DNA from: UBA4416 sp040386075
GTDB taxonomy: Bacteria; Bacteroidota; Bacteroidia; B-17B0; Aurantibacillaceae
Direction: 5' to 3'
Assembly: GCA_040386075.1 (NCBI GenBank)
Contig: JAZKGE010000025.1
Span: forward strand, 7,737 to 71,736
Length of the DNA stretch: 64,000 bases
How positions within the stretch are numbered: position 1 is the stretch's first letter; every line of letters starts with the position of its first letter. The notes beneath the pieces were generated by a model, which did not search any database, was not told the origin of the DNA, and saw nothing but the letters and a program-made list of their open reading frames with translations. A program made the translations under genes and the position numbers. Below are positions 1-7,993 of this stretch, piece after piece.

Positions 1-753
1 ATTACGGATAGTATTTCCTATGCCCGTAAGATACAACATGCGATCCTTCCTCAGAATGACCTGATAAAAGCGCATTTGCCACATTCGTTTGTATTATACA
101 TGACCAAGGATATTGTGAGCGGCGATTTTTACTGGTTCACACACATCAATGGCTCAAGTATTATTGCAGCTGTAGATTGCACAGGGCATGGCGTTCCCGG
201 AGCGTTTATGAGCCTGATCGGCTACAATATTTTAAATAAAATTGTGAACGAACAAAAGATAACCGATCCAAAAGACATTTTATTTGAATTGAATAATGGG
301 ATTTTGGAAGCCTTGTACAAGAACGAATCTGAATCAAAAGACGGAATGGATATTGCTATTTGCAAGATCAATCACAAAGAAAATACAGTTGATTATGCAG
401 GAGCCATGAGACCATTGTGGATCATTAATAATAACGAATTAAGAGAAATAAAAGCCGACAAGATTCCAATTGGTACAACTGCCGAAAGCAGGGATTCTGC
501 TATCCAGTTCACAACTCACACCGTTCATGCAAATAAAGGCGATCGTTTTTATATTTTTACCGATGGTTATGCCGACCAGTTTGGCGGTGATAAAAACAAA
601 AAATACAGTACCGCAAAATTCAAAGACCTATTAATAAAAAATTCAAATCAACCATTTAATATACAAGAACAAAACTGCAAGCAAGAACATCTTCAATGGA
701 AAAACAATTTTGAACAAGTTGATGATATTTTAGTGATCGGGTTTACCATATAA
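1..753 (+). CDS. SpoIIE-family PP2C-type serine phosphatase, C-terminal part (5' end outside window)
   Basis: The reading frame is open from base 1 without a start, so only the end of the gene is present. It begins in the linker (SYARKIQHAILPQ) that joins the signalling helix to the phosphatase domain and then contains a whole SpoIIE/PP2C domain. Metal-binding aspartates are visible in SGDFYW, DCTGHGVPGAF, FTDGYADQFGG and EQVDDILV. The family dephosphorylates serine or threonine on partner proteins such as anti-sigma-factor antagonists; in Bacteroidota it is usually fused to an N-terminal TPR and membrane sensor, as in the complete relative at 1953-4016. An in-frame TTG at 76 is not a plausible start because homology continues upstream. 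The substrate is unknown. Confidence 0.9.
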   Translation: MTDSISYARKIQHAILPQNDLIKAHLPHSFVLYMTKDIVSGDFYWFTHINGSSIIAAVDCTGHGVPGAFMSLIGYNILNKIVNEQKITDPKDILFELNNGILEALYKNESESKDGMDIAICKINHKENTVDYAGAMRPLWIINNNELREIKADKIPIGTTAESRDSAIQFTTHTVHANKGDRFYIFTDGYADQFGGDKNKKYSTAKFKDLLIKNSNQPFNIQEQNCKQEHLQWKNNFEQVDDILVIGFTI

Positions 754-762
754 AACATAGCT

Positions 763-1605
763 ATGTCCATTTTAATTGCCGATAGCGGCTCAACCAAAAC
801 CGATTGGGTTTTATTAGATAAGAATAACATCATTCTGCAATTTCAAACCATTGGCTTCAATCCTTATTTTCAAAGTAGCGAAGACATTTATACGGAGATA
901 AAGAATAAACTGATCCCTGTTCTTCATGACCAACTACATTCTATTAAACAAATATCATATTACGGCGCCGGTTGCTCTACACCCGAAAAAGTGCAGGTAG
1001 TAAAACAAGGTTTATATCTTGCCTTTGGCAATATATTATCAGAAGTTAATCATGATCTGCTGGCTGCAGCCCGTGCCTTATGCGGTAAAGCAAAAGGAAT
1101 AGCATGCATTTTAGGGACAGGCAGTAACAGCTGTTTATACGATGGCAAAGAAGTCATCGAGAACATTCCATCGGTTGGTTATCTGTTTGGTGATCATGGT
1201 AGTGGTGCTACTATTGGCCGCACATTTATTCAACATTACTTTGACGGTAAACTGCCGCTTCATTTAAAATCAGGTTTTGAAAATGCCGGTTTTCACCGTG
1301 AGATCATTTTAGAGAACGTATATAAAAAGGCTATGCCTAGCAGATACCTGGCTAGTATTATGTCGTTTTTGGTAAACTATAACAATGATAGTTACGTGAA
1401 AGATCTTATCCGGAATTGCTTTCTTGATTTTTTTGATGCACAGGTCTCTAAATATACAGGTGCTAAAAATTTGCCTGTGAATTCAGTTGGCTCAATTGGT
1501 TATTACTATAAAGAACTGTTGGCAGATGCTGCCAAAGAGAAAGGTTTTATGATCGGTAATATTATCAAATCACCTATTGATGGATTGATAAAGTATCATA
1601 GTTGA
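763..1605 (+). CDS. N-acetylglucosamine kinase-like BadF/BadG family ATPase
   Basis: This 280-residue protein has the fold of the BadF/BadG/BcrA/BcrD ATPases, sugar-kinase relatives of the actin-like superfamily. The N-terminal phosphate loop is IADSGSTKTDW (residues 4-14), a second loop is LGTGSNSCLYDG near residue 118, and GDHGSGATIG lies near residue 145. The length fits the eukaryote-like N-acetylglucosamine kinases common in Bacteroidota, which phosphorylate GlcNAc recovered from peptidoglycan or chitin. The ATG lies 9 nt after the upstream phosphatase stop, so the two are probably co-transcribed. The sugar specificity is inferred from the family. A hairpin about 80 nt downstream may end the transcript. 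Confidence 0.8.
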   Translation: MSILIADSGSTKTDWVLLDKNNIILQFQTIGFNPYFQSSEDIYTEIKNKLIPVLHDQLHSIKQISYYGAGCSTPEKVQVVKQGLYLAFGNILSEVNHDLLAAARALCGKAKGIACILGTGSNSCLYDGKEVIENIPSVGYLFGDHGSGATIGRTFIQHYFDGKLPLHLKSGFENAGFHREIILENVYKKAMPSRYLASIMSFLVNYNNDSYVKDLIRNCFLDFFDAQVSKYTGAKNLPVNSVGSIGYYYKELLADAAKEKGFMIGNIIKSPIDGLIKYHS

Positions 1606-1729
1606 TTATTTGAGAAAGAATTTGGGCCAGCCCATTCTATCGTCGGGTCGGGACTTCTTGCCGGAGGCAGGCTTTCGGCACTCGCTTTTTTATTTGCACT
1701 TTGTGACAAATAAAAAGAGCTCAAATAAT
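1605..1729. repeat. 125-bp intergenic element with 10-bp perfect terminal inverted repeats
   Basis: ATTATTTGAG at 1605-1614 is the exact reverse complement of CTCAAATAAT at 1720-1729. Between them lies a GC-rich block (1620-1680) and an inner hairpin (1685-1718). The composition differs from the surrounding AT-rich DNA. With the element at 1839-1933 it fills the gene-free stretch 1606-1952. No coding potential is seen. Confidence 0.55.
1685..1718 (+). terminator. Hairpin after the GlcNAc kinase, possible terminator
   Basis: CTTTTTTATTTG pairs with CAAATAAAAAG around a 10-nt loop. It lies about 80 nt after the kinase stop and inside the palindromic element, so it may belong to the repeat rather than be a dedicated terminator. 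There is no clean T-run after the stem. Confidence 0.35.
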
Positions 1730-1838
1730 GTCTCAAATACTTGTATTCGCTGTCACCAATTACAAAATAAAAAATACCAGTAATCCCTCACGCAGTTTTC
1801 ATTTCAAAAATTCGGAGTTTAAGGATTAATCTTAACGC

Positions 1839-1933
1839 ATACCCGCGCGAGGGATGCAAACGGAAATCCTTTTATGAACGCAGTGAATAAAAGATTGAAG
1901 TGACAGCCCGGTGCGGCCACCGCCGCACACGCC
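1839..1933 (+). repeat. Dispersed structured repeat, copy A
   Basis: The block holds GGGATGCAAACGGAAATCC, then a variable hairpin, then AAGATTGAAGTGACAGCCCG. A second copy lies in reverse orientation at 34661-34761 with the same order of conserved blocks. In copy A the hairpin stem is CCTTTTAT against ATAAAAG with a short loop. The element lies between the 3' end of the kinase and the 3' end of the convergent TPR-SpoIIE gene. Confidence 0.65.
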
Positions 1934-1952
1934 AAAAAAAATAATTCACAAC

Positions 1953-4016
1953 CTATCCCAACCTGTACCCCAACAACAAGATATCATCTACCTGTTCCAG
2001 GTGTCCTTTCCAGTCGTTGATAGATTTTTTAATATTTATCTTTTGTTCGCTGAAAGGTTTTGTGTGGTTAGCGATCAGCAATTGTTGTAATTGCTTGTAT
2101 TTATATTTTTTTCCTTTTGGTCCGCCAAACTGATCGGCATAGCCATCGGTAAACATATATACTACATCATCAGGAATGAGTTGATGGAACTGGTTCCTGA
2201 AAGGTTTAATATTATCTTCCATGAAAGCCCCAACCGGTTGTTTATCAGGAATCAATTCCTGCACCTCGTTATTTCTAACAATGTAAATAGAATTATAAGC
2301 TCCGGCAAAATTCATTTGGCGTGTTGCTTTATTTATGACGCATAACGAAACATCCATTCCATCTCTTACAGCAGATTCCTGGAAAGTTTGATGAAGTGAT
2401 AAGGTGAGCGATCTATTTACGGTATCCAAAATAGCACCGGCATTTGTTAAACCGTGCTCCAATACAGCCCTGTTCAATAAATTATAGTTTACAATACTCA
2501 TTAAGGCGCCAGGTACGCCATGACCTGTACAATCAGCGGCAGCAATAAAAATAAATTCGGGTGTTTCCTCGATCCAGTAAAAATCGCCGCTTAGAATGTC
2601 TTTTGGCTGATAGAAAACGAACGAGTGAGGCAAGATAGTGTTCCATAATTTATCGGGCGGTAAAATAGCTTGCTGGATTCGCTGAGCGTATTTTATACTA
2701 TCGGTAATGTCTTTATGTTGTTCTTCTACAATGATACTTTTTTCTTCAATGATCTTATTTTTTTCCTCCAAAGCCATGTTAGCCCTGTTTTGCTGCCGTA
2801 AGCCCCTAAAAATAAAGAAAGCCAGTCCTGCCAAAAATAAAATCCCGGCTAATGCAAAATAAATTTGCAGTGATTTATTTTTCAATCGTTCCTCTAATAA
2901 TATATTTTGTTCTTCCTGTTTTTCGTTCCTGTATTTTGCTTCTACTTCCGATAAATTACTTTTATAGATAGCGCTGTTTAGTGAATCATTAATTCGAACA
3001 TAAATATCCATAAAGTCCATGGCGCTATTATAATCTTCAAGCATTTCGTAGGTTTGGGCTAAGTTAAAAGCACCTATCGCTTTATCTCCTGGTCTTTTTG
3101 ATGAATAATAATATTCCAGCAAGTAAGCTTTAGCTTCTTTATACCGCTCCATATTCATTAAAACAGAAGCGATATTATTTTTGATAATGATATTGTCGGG
3201 ATCTATTTTTAGCGCTTCCTGATAAAAGAAGAGTGCTTTATCATTATTATTTAAATCGTAATATACATTTCCTATCCCGACTAAAAAGTTGATTTTTTGT
3301 GCAATGTCATTTGTTTTTTTATTAACCTCTAATCCTCTTTCGTAGTATTCGATAGCCATATCAAAGTAGGTCTTGCGCCAATAGCAATCACCTAACTGAT
3401 TATAGCAGTTTTCAATTCCACTGAAATTATTTTTTGCACTAAATAATTTTAAAGCCTTTTCATAATATGAAATTGCCTTTTCAACATCGTTTGTTTTTGA
3501 GAACAAAGATCCCATTTTATTGTAAGCTGCGGCTATTTTATTTTGATCGTTTAGTGCTTCAGCTATATCGATGAGCTGTTTATTAATATCAAAAACTTCC
3601 TTTGCCCTTCCTTCATTTAAAAATAATTTCGACTGATATGATAACGCACTATATAATCCCACTTTATCATTTGTTTTGTTGTACTTGGCAATAGCAATTT
3701 TTAAATATTTTTTTACCGAATCTATTTGCCCTGTTTGATAATAGCCTACAGCAAGGTGTTCGGATGACCTGGCCAGATCATCTTGGCTATTTTTGACAGC
3801 AATAGAAAAAGCCTGTTTTGATAATTGAAGAGAAACTTCTGAGTTTGAATACGTTTGACTTGTATTAAGTAAAATGTCAATTTTTTTAGTGTTGTTGGGT
3901 TCTTTGTCTAAAAGCAATTTCACGCTATCTAACTGTGAGAATACACTGTTAGAAAACAACAGGCATAAAACAATGCATTGTTTTATAATGTTATGTATGT
4001 AGGTGTTAACGTTCAT
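1953..4016 (-). CDS. TPR-containing membrane sensor with SpoIIE-type PP2C phosphatase domain
   Basis: The 687-residue protein has a signal peptide (1-27), a periplasmic array of TPR-like helical repeats (about 30-350), one membrane span near 386-404 (IYFALAGILFLAGLAFF), a short coiled coil (EEKNKIIEEKSIIVEEQ), the linker DSIKYAQRIQQAILPP and a full SpoIIE phosphatase domain (about 455-687). Catalytic motifs are SGDFYW, ADCTGHGVPGAL, DGMDVSLC and FTDGYADQFGG. It probably reads a periplasmic or envelope signal through the TPRs and dephosphorylates a cytoplasmic partner. The start ATG at 4016 directly follows the T-run of an upstream terminator hairpin. It is the full-length relative of the fragment at 1-753 and of the three phosphatase-less proteins at 51950-56744. 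The target is unknown. Confidence 0.9.
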   Translation of the reverse strand: MNVNTYIHNIIKQCIVLCLLFSNSVFSQLDSVKLLLDKEPNNTKKIDILLNTSQTYSNSEVSLQLSKQAFSIAVKNSQDDLARSSEHLAVGYYQTGQIDSVKKYLKIAIAKYNKTNDKVGLYSALSYQSKLFLNEGRAKEVFDINKQLIDIAEALNDQNKIAAAYNKMGSLFSKTNDVEKAISYYEKALKLFSAKNNFSGIENCYNQLGDCYWRKTYFDMAIEYYERGLEVNKKTNDIAQKINFLVGIGNVYYDLNNNDKALFFYQEALKIDPDNIIIKNNIASVLMNMERYKEAKAYLLEYYYSSKRPGDKAIGAFNLAQTYEMLEDYNSAMDFMDIYVRINDSLNSAIYKSNLSEVEAKYRNEKQEEQNILLEERLKNKSLQIYFALAGILFLAGLAFFIFRGLRQQNRANMALEEKNKIIEEKSIIVEEQHKDITDSIKYAQRIQQAILPPDKLWNTILPHSFVFYQPKDILSGDFYWIEETPEFIFIAAADCTGHGVPGALMSIVNYNLLNRAVLEHGLTNAGAILDTVNRSLTLSLHQTFQESAVRDGMDVSLCVINKATRQMNFAGAYNSIYIVRNNEVQELIPDKQPVGAFMEDNIKPFRNQFHQLIPDDVVYMFTDGYADQFGGPKGKKYKYKQLQQLLIANHTKPFSEQKINIKKSINDWKGHLEQVDDILLLGYRLG

Positions 4017-4050
4017 AAAAAAAAGGTTGCTACTTGTGCAGCAACCTTTT
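4017..4050 (-). terminator. Intrinsic terminator abutting the start codon of the TPR-SpoIIE gene
   Basis: An 11-bp stem (AAAAGGTTGCT with AGCAACCTTTT) and eight Ts on the minus strand at 4017-4024. It ends the transcript of the 131-residue gene, yet the T-run touches the ATG of the next gene at 4016, leaving no room for a promoter between them. Confidence 0.85.
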
Positions 4051-4058
4051 AATATAAT

Positions 4059-4454
4059 TTATGCTGTAGTTGCGGTTAAACAAGTAGCAAATAAGCTTCC
4101 GCCTGAATAAACCAAATTATAAGTAACAATCTGATTTAAAGTAAATCTTGATTCACTTAGGTAATTCTGTCTGAATGGGTATTTAATTCCTGATTCAGTT
4201 TCAGTAATTGTTCCTGATCCGTTTTCAATACTAATATCGGTAATTGTACCTTTGTTAATTGGCGCAACCGATACTGCCATGTTTCCTGCACCAACGGCAA
4301 CAATATCAAATGATACTCGTGTGTTGTCACCAATCCCTAATTCCAATGAAAAAGGTTGATCGTATGAGCATTCAACCTTAGCGCCTGTACTGTCTGTGTA
4401 CTTTAACATTCCTTTGTCGCCACATGTTGTAACTTTTCCTTTTAATTTTCCCAT
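4059..4454 (-). CDS. Hypothetical protein with two tandem OB-like repeats
   Basis: I do not recognise this 131-residue protein. It has no signal peptide. The two halves appear to be repeats: KGKVTTCGDKGMLKYTDSTG in the first half and KGTITDISIENGSGTITETE in the second, each followed by a hydrophobic end (RVSFDIV and IVTYNLV). Short beta-strand spacing of this kind recalls cold-shock/OB domains, but the RNA-binding aromatic motifs of cold-shock proteins are missing. It lies between the rplT operon terminator and the TPR-SpoIIE gene, with a strong terminator 9 nt after its stop. A role in nucleic-acid binding is only a guess. Confidence 0.6.
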   Translation of the reverse strand: MGKLKGKVTTCGDKGMLKYTDSTGAKVECSYDQPFSLELGIGDNTRVSFDIVAVGAGNMAVSVAPINKGTITDISIENGSGTITETESGIKYPFRQNYLSESRFTLNQIVTYNLVYSGGSLFATCLTATTA

Positions 4455-4634
4455 AATGTTTTGATTTTTTTAGTTTGGTTATATTCAAATTAAGGCAAAA
4501 ATTACCAATTATCAAATTTTTAACATATTAAATTTGTAATAATACTGCACTAAATGAGTGAGGCTTAATTATTCAGATCATAAAACGAATTTTTCTTACA
4601 TCATTTGGTATAAAGACCTTTTACTAAAAGCAAC

Positions 4635-4664
4635 AAAAAAGGCAACCCATTTGGATTGCCTTTT
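4635..4664 (-). terminator. Terminator of the thrS-infC-rpmI-rplT operon
   Basis: GGCAA and TTGCC arms with an inner CCA/TGG pairing, flanked by an A-run and a T-run. On the minus strand it lies 22 nt after the rplT stop. Confidence 0.85.
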
Positions 4665-4685
4665 GTTTTATGTGATCAGTAAATT

Positions 4686-5030
4686 TTATTTTACCTGTTC
4701 TACTACTGCTTTGAAAGCCTCAGGATGATTCATTGCTAAATCAGCTAATACTTTACGGTTCAAGTTAATGTTCTTTGCGTTTACTTTACCAATAAACTCA
4801 GAGTAACTCATTCCATACTGACGAACACCTGCATTGATACGTTGGATCCACAATGAACGCATAGTACGTTTTTTGTTTTTACGATCGCGGTAAGCGTAAG
4901 TTAAACCTTTTTCAAGGGTATTTTTGGCGATTGTCCAAACATTACCTCTTGCACCCCAATAACCTTTAGTTAAAGCTAGGATTTTCTTTCTGCGAGCTCT
5001 ACTCGCAACGTGATTGACTGAACGTGGCAT
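4686..5030 (-). CDS. rplT: 50S ribosomal protein L20
   Basis: This 114-residue protein matches L20 over its full length: MPRSVNHVASRARRKK at the N-terminus, the long basic helix (AYRDRKNKKRTMRSLW) and the C-terminal globular part with INAGVRQYGMSYSEFI. L20 binds 23S rRNA early in large-subunit assembly and in several bacteria represses its own operon. It is the last gene of thrS-infC-rpmI-rplT and is followed by a terminator. The 97-nt gap to rpmI is longer than the other gaps in the operon and could carry an L20-responsive structure, but I see no convincing pseudoknot. Confidence 0.98.
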   Translation of the reverse strand: MPRSVNHVASRARRKKILALTKGYWGARGNVWTIAKNTLEKGLTYAYRDRKNKKRTMRSLWIQRINAGVRQYGMSYSEFIGKVNAKNINLNRKVLADLAMNHPEAFKAVVEQVK

Positions 5031-5127
5031 TTCTTTTTAATTTTTTGATTTTACGTGGCTAATTTTTAGCGCTTTTAAAACGTAGTTTCTGGTTAATTGA
5101 ATAACCTTTGTACCGGGTAATGTAAGA

Positions 5128-5322
5128 TTACATTGCTAATAAAAACTTGATGTTATTCGTATCACGCTTATGTACTAAGCCTGATTTGGTTAACGCACGT
5201 TTTCCTTTAGTTGTTTTCTTGGTCAGGATGTGACTTTTGAAAGCATGTTTTCTTTTGATTTTGCCGGTCCCAGTTACAGAGAATCTCTTCTTTGCACTAG
5301 AGTTTGTTTTCATTTTTGGCAT
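5128..5322 (-). CDS. rpmI: 50S ribosomal protein L35
   Basis: The 64-residue basic protein starts MPKMKTNSSAKKRFSVTGTG and contains KRKHAFKSHILTKKTTK, the standard L35 pattern and length. It is a small large-subunit protein. It sits 36 nt after infC and 97 nt before rplT, the usual order. Confidence 0.97.
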   Translation of the reverse strand: MPKMKTNSSAKKRFSVTGTGKIKRKHAFKSHILTKKTTKGKRALTKSGLVHKRDTNNIKFLLAM

Positions 5323-5358
5323 TTGGTTTATTTATTTATTTGTTAGTACTCTTATTAA

Positions 5359-6012
5359 TTATTTGGTCTTTTTAGGTGCCAATACCATTAACATTTTCTT
5401 CCCTTCTAATACCGGCAATTGTTCTGCCTTACCCCACTCTTCCAATTCAGAAGCAAAACGTAATAATAAAATGGTTCCTTGCTCTTTAAATACGATCTCA
5501 CGACCTCTGAAAAAAACGAACGCTTTTACTTTACTTCCTTCCTGTAAAAACTTCATGGCATGATTTTTTTTGAATTGATAATCATGTTCATCGGTATGTG
5601 GTCCAAAACGAATGTCTTTTACAACAACCTTTGATGCTTTAGCTTTTACTTCTTTTGCTTTCTTTTTAAGTTCGTATAGATACTTACCATAATCAACTAC
5701 TTTACAAACAGGCGGATCAACATTAGGCGCTATTTCCACTAAGTCAACGCCTAAATCTTCAGCCATTTTAATAGCTTCTTCAATTGGGTAAACTCCCGGT
5801 TCAATATCGTCTCCAACTACACGCACTTGTGGTGTGTTTCGTATGTTTTTATTGATACGATGTTGTTCTTCTCTTACACCCGGACGTTTAAAACCTTCTC
5901 TTAATCCACGAGGACGTTTAAATTCGGGTTTTGCTCCAGGCACAACAGTACCAGGTTTTATAGGACCTGTGTTTTTGTTGTTGTTGTTTATTGGTTTCTT
6001 AAAAACGCTAAT
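5359..6012 (-). CDS. infC: Translation initiation factor IF-3, AUU start
   Basis: IF-3 binds the 30S subunit and checks start-codon choice. The N-domain (RINKNIRNTPQVRVVGDD, LVEIAPNVDPPVCKVVDYGK), the lysine-rich linker and the C-domain (KDIRFGPHTDEHDYQFK) are complete. The nearest ordinary start is a GTG at 5943, but it has no ribosome-binding site. Further upstream an ATT codon at 6010-6012 follows GGAGG with a 5-nt spacer and lies 22 nt after the thrS stop; the frame is open between the two. IF-3 genes are known to start with AUU in enterobacteria and other groups, which lets IF-3 repress its own synthesis. I therefore call 217 residues beginning at the ATT. If the GTG were used the product would have 194 residues. 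Confidence 0.9.
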   Translation of the reverse strand: MSVFKKPINNNNKNTGPIKPGTVVPGAKPEFKRPRGLREGFKRPGVREEQHRINKNIRNTPQVRVVGDDIEPGVYPIEEAIKMAEDLGVDLVEIAPNVDPPVCKVVDYGKYLYELKKKAKEVKAKASKVVVKDIRFGPHTDEHDYQFKKNHAMKFLQEGSKVKAFVFFRGREIVFKEQGTILLLRFASELEEWGKAEQLPVLEGKKMLMVLAPKKTK

Positions 6013-6017
6013 AGTGA

Positions 6018-6022
6018 CCTCC
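6018..6022 (-). promoter_or_regulatory. Shine-Dalgarno site deciding the infC AUU start
   Basis: GGAGG on the minus strand, followed by TCACT and then ATT. Bacteroidota rarely use strong Shine-Dalgarno sequences, so a perfect one placed before an AUU is notable and supports this start over the GTG at 5943. Confidence 0.75.
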
Positions 6023-6034
6023 GCTTTTTAGTTA

Positions 6035-7984
6035 TTAATTACTTGTTTTTTGTTTAAAATCGTTGTCAATGGTTGTTTGTATGAGTTTTGCAAAGTCTTC
6101 AATAGTCATTGTTCCTATATCTCCTTTACCGTGCTCTCTTACTGCAACCGTCCCCTCTTCGGCTTCTTTTTCACCAACAACAAGCATAAACGGTATTTTG
6201 TTTACCTCGTTATCGCGAATTTTTTTGCCTATCTTTTCGTTCCTGTCATCAACAAGGCCGCGAATATCGGAAATATTTAGCAATTCTAAAACTTTTTTTG
6301 CATAATCATTATATTTTTCACTGATCGGCAAGATCGCAAATTGATCAGGTGTTAACCATAAAGGAAAATTACCTCCGCAGTGTTCAATTAAAACTGCTAT
6401 AAAGCGTTCTAAACTACCAAACGGGGCTCTGTGGATCATTACCGGACGGTGTTTTTGGTTATCAGATCCGGTATATTCCAGTTCAAAACGCTCAGGTAAA
6501 TTATAATCAACCTGAATAGTTCCTAATTGCCATTTACGACCAATAGCATCTTTTACCATGAAATCCAGTTTTGGACCATAAAAAGCAGCTTCACCAGTTT
6601 CTACAACCGTTCTTAGGCCTTTTTTAGCTGCTGAATCAATAATCGCCTGTTCTGCTAAAACCCAGTTCTCATCAGATCCAATATATTTGGTTTTATTTTC
6701 GGGATCACGTAAGGAGATCTGAGCTGTATAATCTTTAAAATCCAATGCATTGAAAACATACATTACCAGATCGATCACTTTACAAAACTCTTCATTTACC
6801 TGCTCGGGAGTTACAAATAAATGCGCATCATCCTGGGTAAAGCCACGCACACGGGTTAAACCATGTAGTTCTCCCTTTTGCTCATAACGGTAAACTGTTC
6901 CAAACTCTGCATAACGTACCGGCAGATCTTTGTAAGATTTAGGTGATGATTTATAAATTTCGCAGTGGTGAGGGCAATTCATTGGTTTCAGGAAAAATTC
7001 CTCGCCTTCGTGAGGTGTTTTAATTGGCTGAAATGAATCGGCGCCGTATTTTTCGTAATGTCCCGAACATACGTATAATTCTTTTTGAGCAATATGCGGC
7101 GTAACAACGGGCAAATAACCGGCTTTTAACTGTGCTTTTTGCATGAACTGAATTAAACGCTCACGCAACATAGCGCCTTTTGGCAACCATAATGGTAAAC
7201 CTGCCCCTACTTTCTCTGAAAAAGTAAATAATTCAAGTTCCTTACCTAATTTACGGTGATCGCGTTTTTTTGCTTCTTCCAATAAAACCAAATATTCCTT
7301 CAGCTCTTTATCTTTAGGGAAAGTGATTCCGTAAATACGGGTTAGCATTTTATTTTTTTCATCACCCTTCCAGTATGCGCCTGCAATACTTAAAACCTTA
7401 ACAGCTTTAATAAATCCGGTATTTGGAATATGTGGTCCACGGCACAGATCTGTAAAATTGCCTTGTGTATATAAAGAGATATTACCATCTTCCAAACGTT
7501 CTAATAAATCCAGTTTATAAGAGTCGTTTTTATCGGTAAAATATTTTATGGCATCTGCTTTACTGATCTCTTTACGAACAAACTCATTGCTTTGACGTGC
7601 CAACTCTAACATCTTAGCTTCAATTTTTTCAAAATCGGCCGGTGTTAATGTTTCTCCATTCAAATCAACATCATAATAGAATCCATTTTCCAATGGCGGC
7701 CCAACCCAGAATTTCACGTTTGGATATAAAGCTTCTAAGGCTTCAGCTAATAAATGTGCTGATGAATGCCACAGTGTGTTTTTACCTTCGTCATCATTCC
7801 ACGTTAATAAACTTACCGTACTATCCTGATTAATGGGTTTGTTAGCGTCTACTACTTCGTTGCTAACTTTTGCTGCCAATACATTTCTTGCAAGGCCTTC
7901 GCTGATACTCAGTGCTATTTGCATTGAGGTGGTTCCTTTTGGGTATTCGCGAACGGAACCATCCGGTAAAGTTATTTTTATCAT
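6035..7984 (-). CDS. thrS: Threonine--tRNA ligase
   Basis: The 649-residue enzyme charges tRNA-Thr. Visible parts are the N-terminal TGS domain (MIKITLPDGSVREYPKG), the editing/SAD domain (HSSAHLLAEAL with its HxxxH pattern and CRGPHIPNTG), the class II catalytic core with motif 2 (RVRGFTQDDAHLF), the zinc-site cysteine in MNCPHHCEIY, motif 3 (HRAPFGSLERFIAVLIE) and the C-terminal anticodon-binding domain. The length is normal. It is the first gene of the operon with infC, rpmI and rplT. A hairpin resembling the tRNA-Thr anticodon arm lies in the leader. Confidence 0.98.
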   Translation of the reverse strand: MIKITLPDGSVREYPKGTTSMQIALSISEGLARNVLAAKVSNEVVDANKPINQDSTVSLLTWNDDEGKNTLWHSSAHLLAEALEALYPNVKFWVGPPLENGFYYDVDLNGETLTPADFEKIEAKMLELARQSNEFVRKEISKADAIKYFTDKNDSYKLDLLERLEDGNISLYTQGNFTDLCRGPHIPNTGFIKAVKVLSIAGAYWKGDEKNKMLTRIYGITFPKDKELKEYLVLLEEAKKRDHRKLGKELELFTFSEKVGAGLPLWLPKGAMLRERLIQFMQKAQLKAGYLPVVTPHIAQKELYVCSGHYEKYGADSFQPIKTPHEGEEFFLKPMNCPHHCEIYKSSPKSYKDLPVRYAEFGTVYRYEQKGELHGLTRVRGFTQDDAHLFVTPEQVNEEFCKVIDLVMYVFNALDFKDYTAQISLRDPENKTKYIGSDENWVLAEQAIIDSAAKKGLRTVVETGEAAFYGPKLDFMVKDAIGRKWQLGTIQVDYNLPERFELEYTGSDNQKHRPVMIHRAPFGSLERFIAVLIEHCGGNFPLWLTPDQFAILPISEKYNDYAKKVLELLNISDIRGLVDDRNEKIGKKIRDNEVNKIPFMLVVGEKEAEEGTVAVREHGKGDIGTMTIEDFAKLIQTTIDNDFKQKTSN

Positions 7985-7993
7985 AATATTGCT

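Noticed and set aside
5941..5943. GTG as start of infC
   Set aside because: Lacks a ribosome-binding site, whereas ATT at 6010-6012 follows GGAGG at ideal spacing and directly after thrS. Kept as the alternative.
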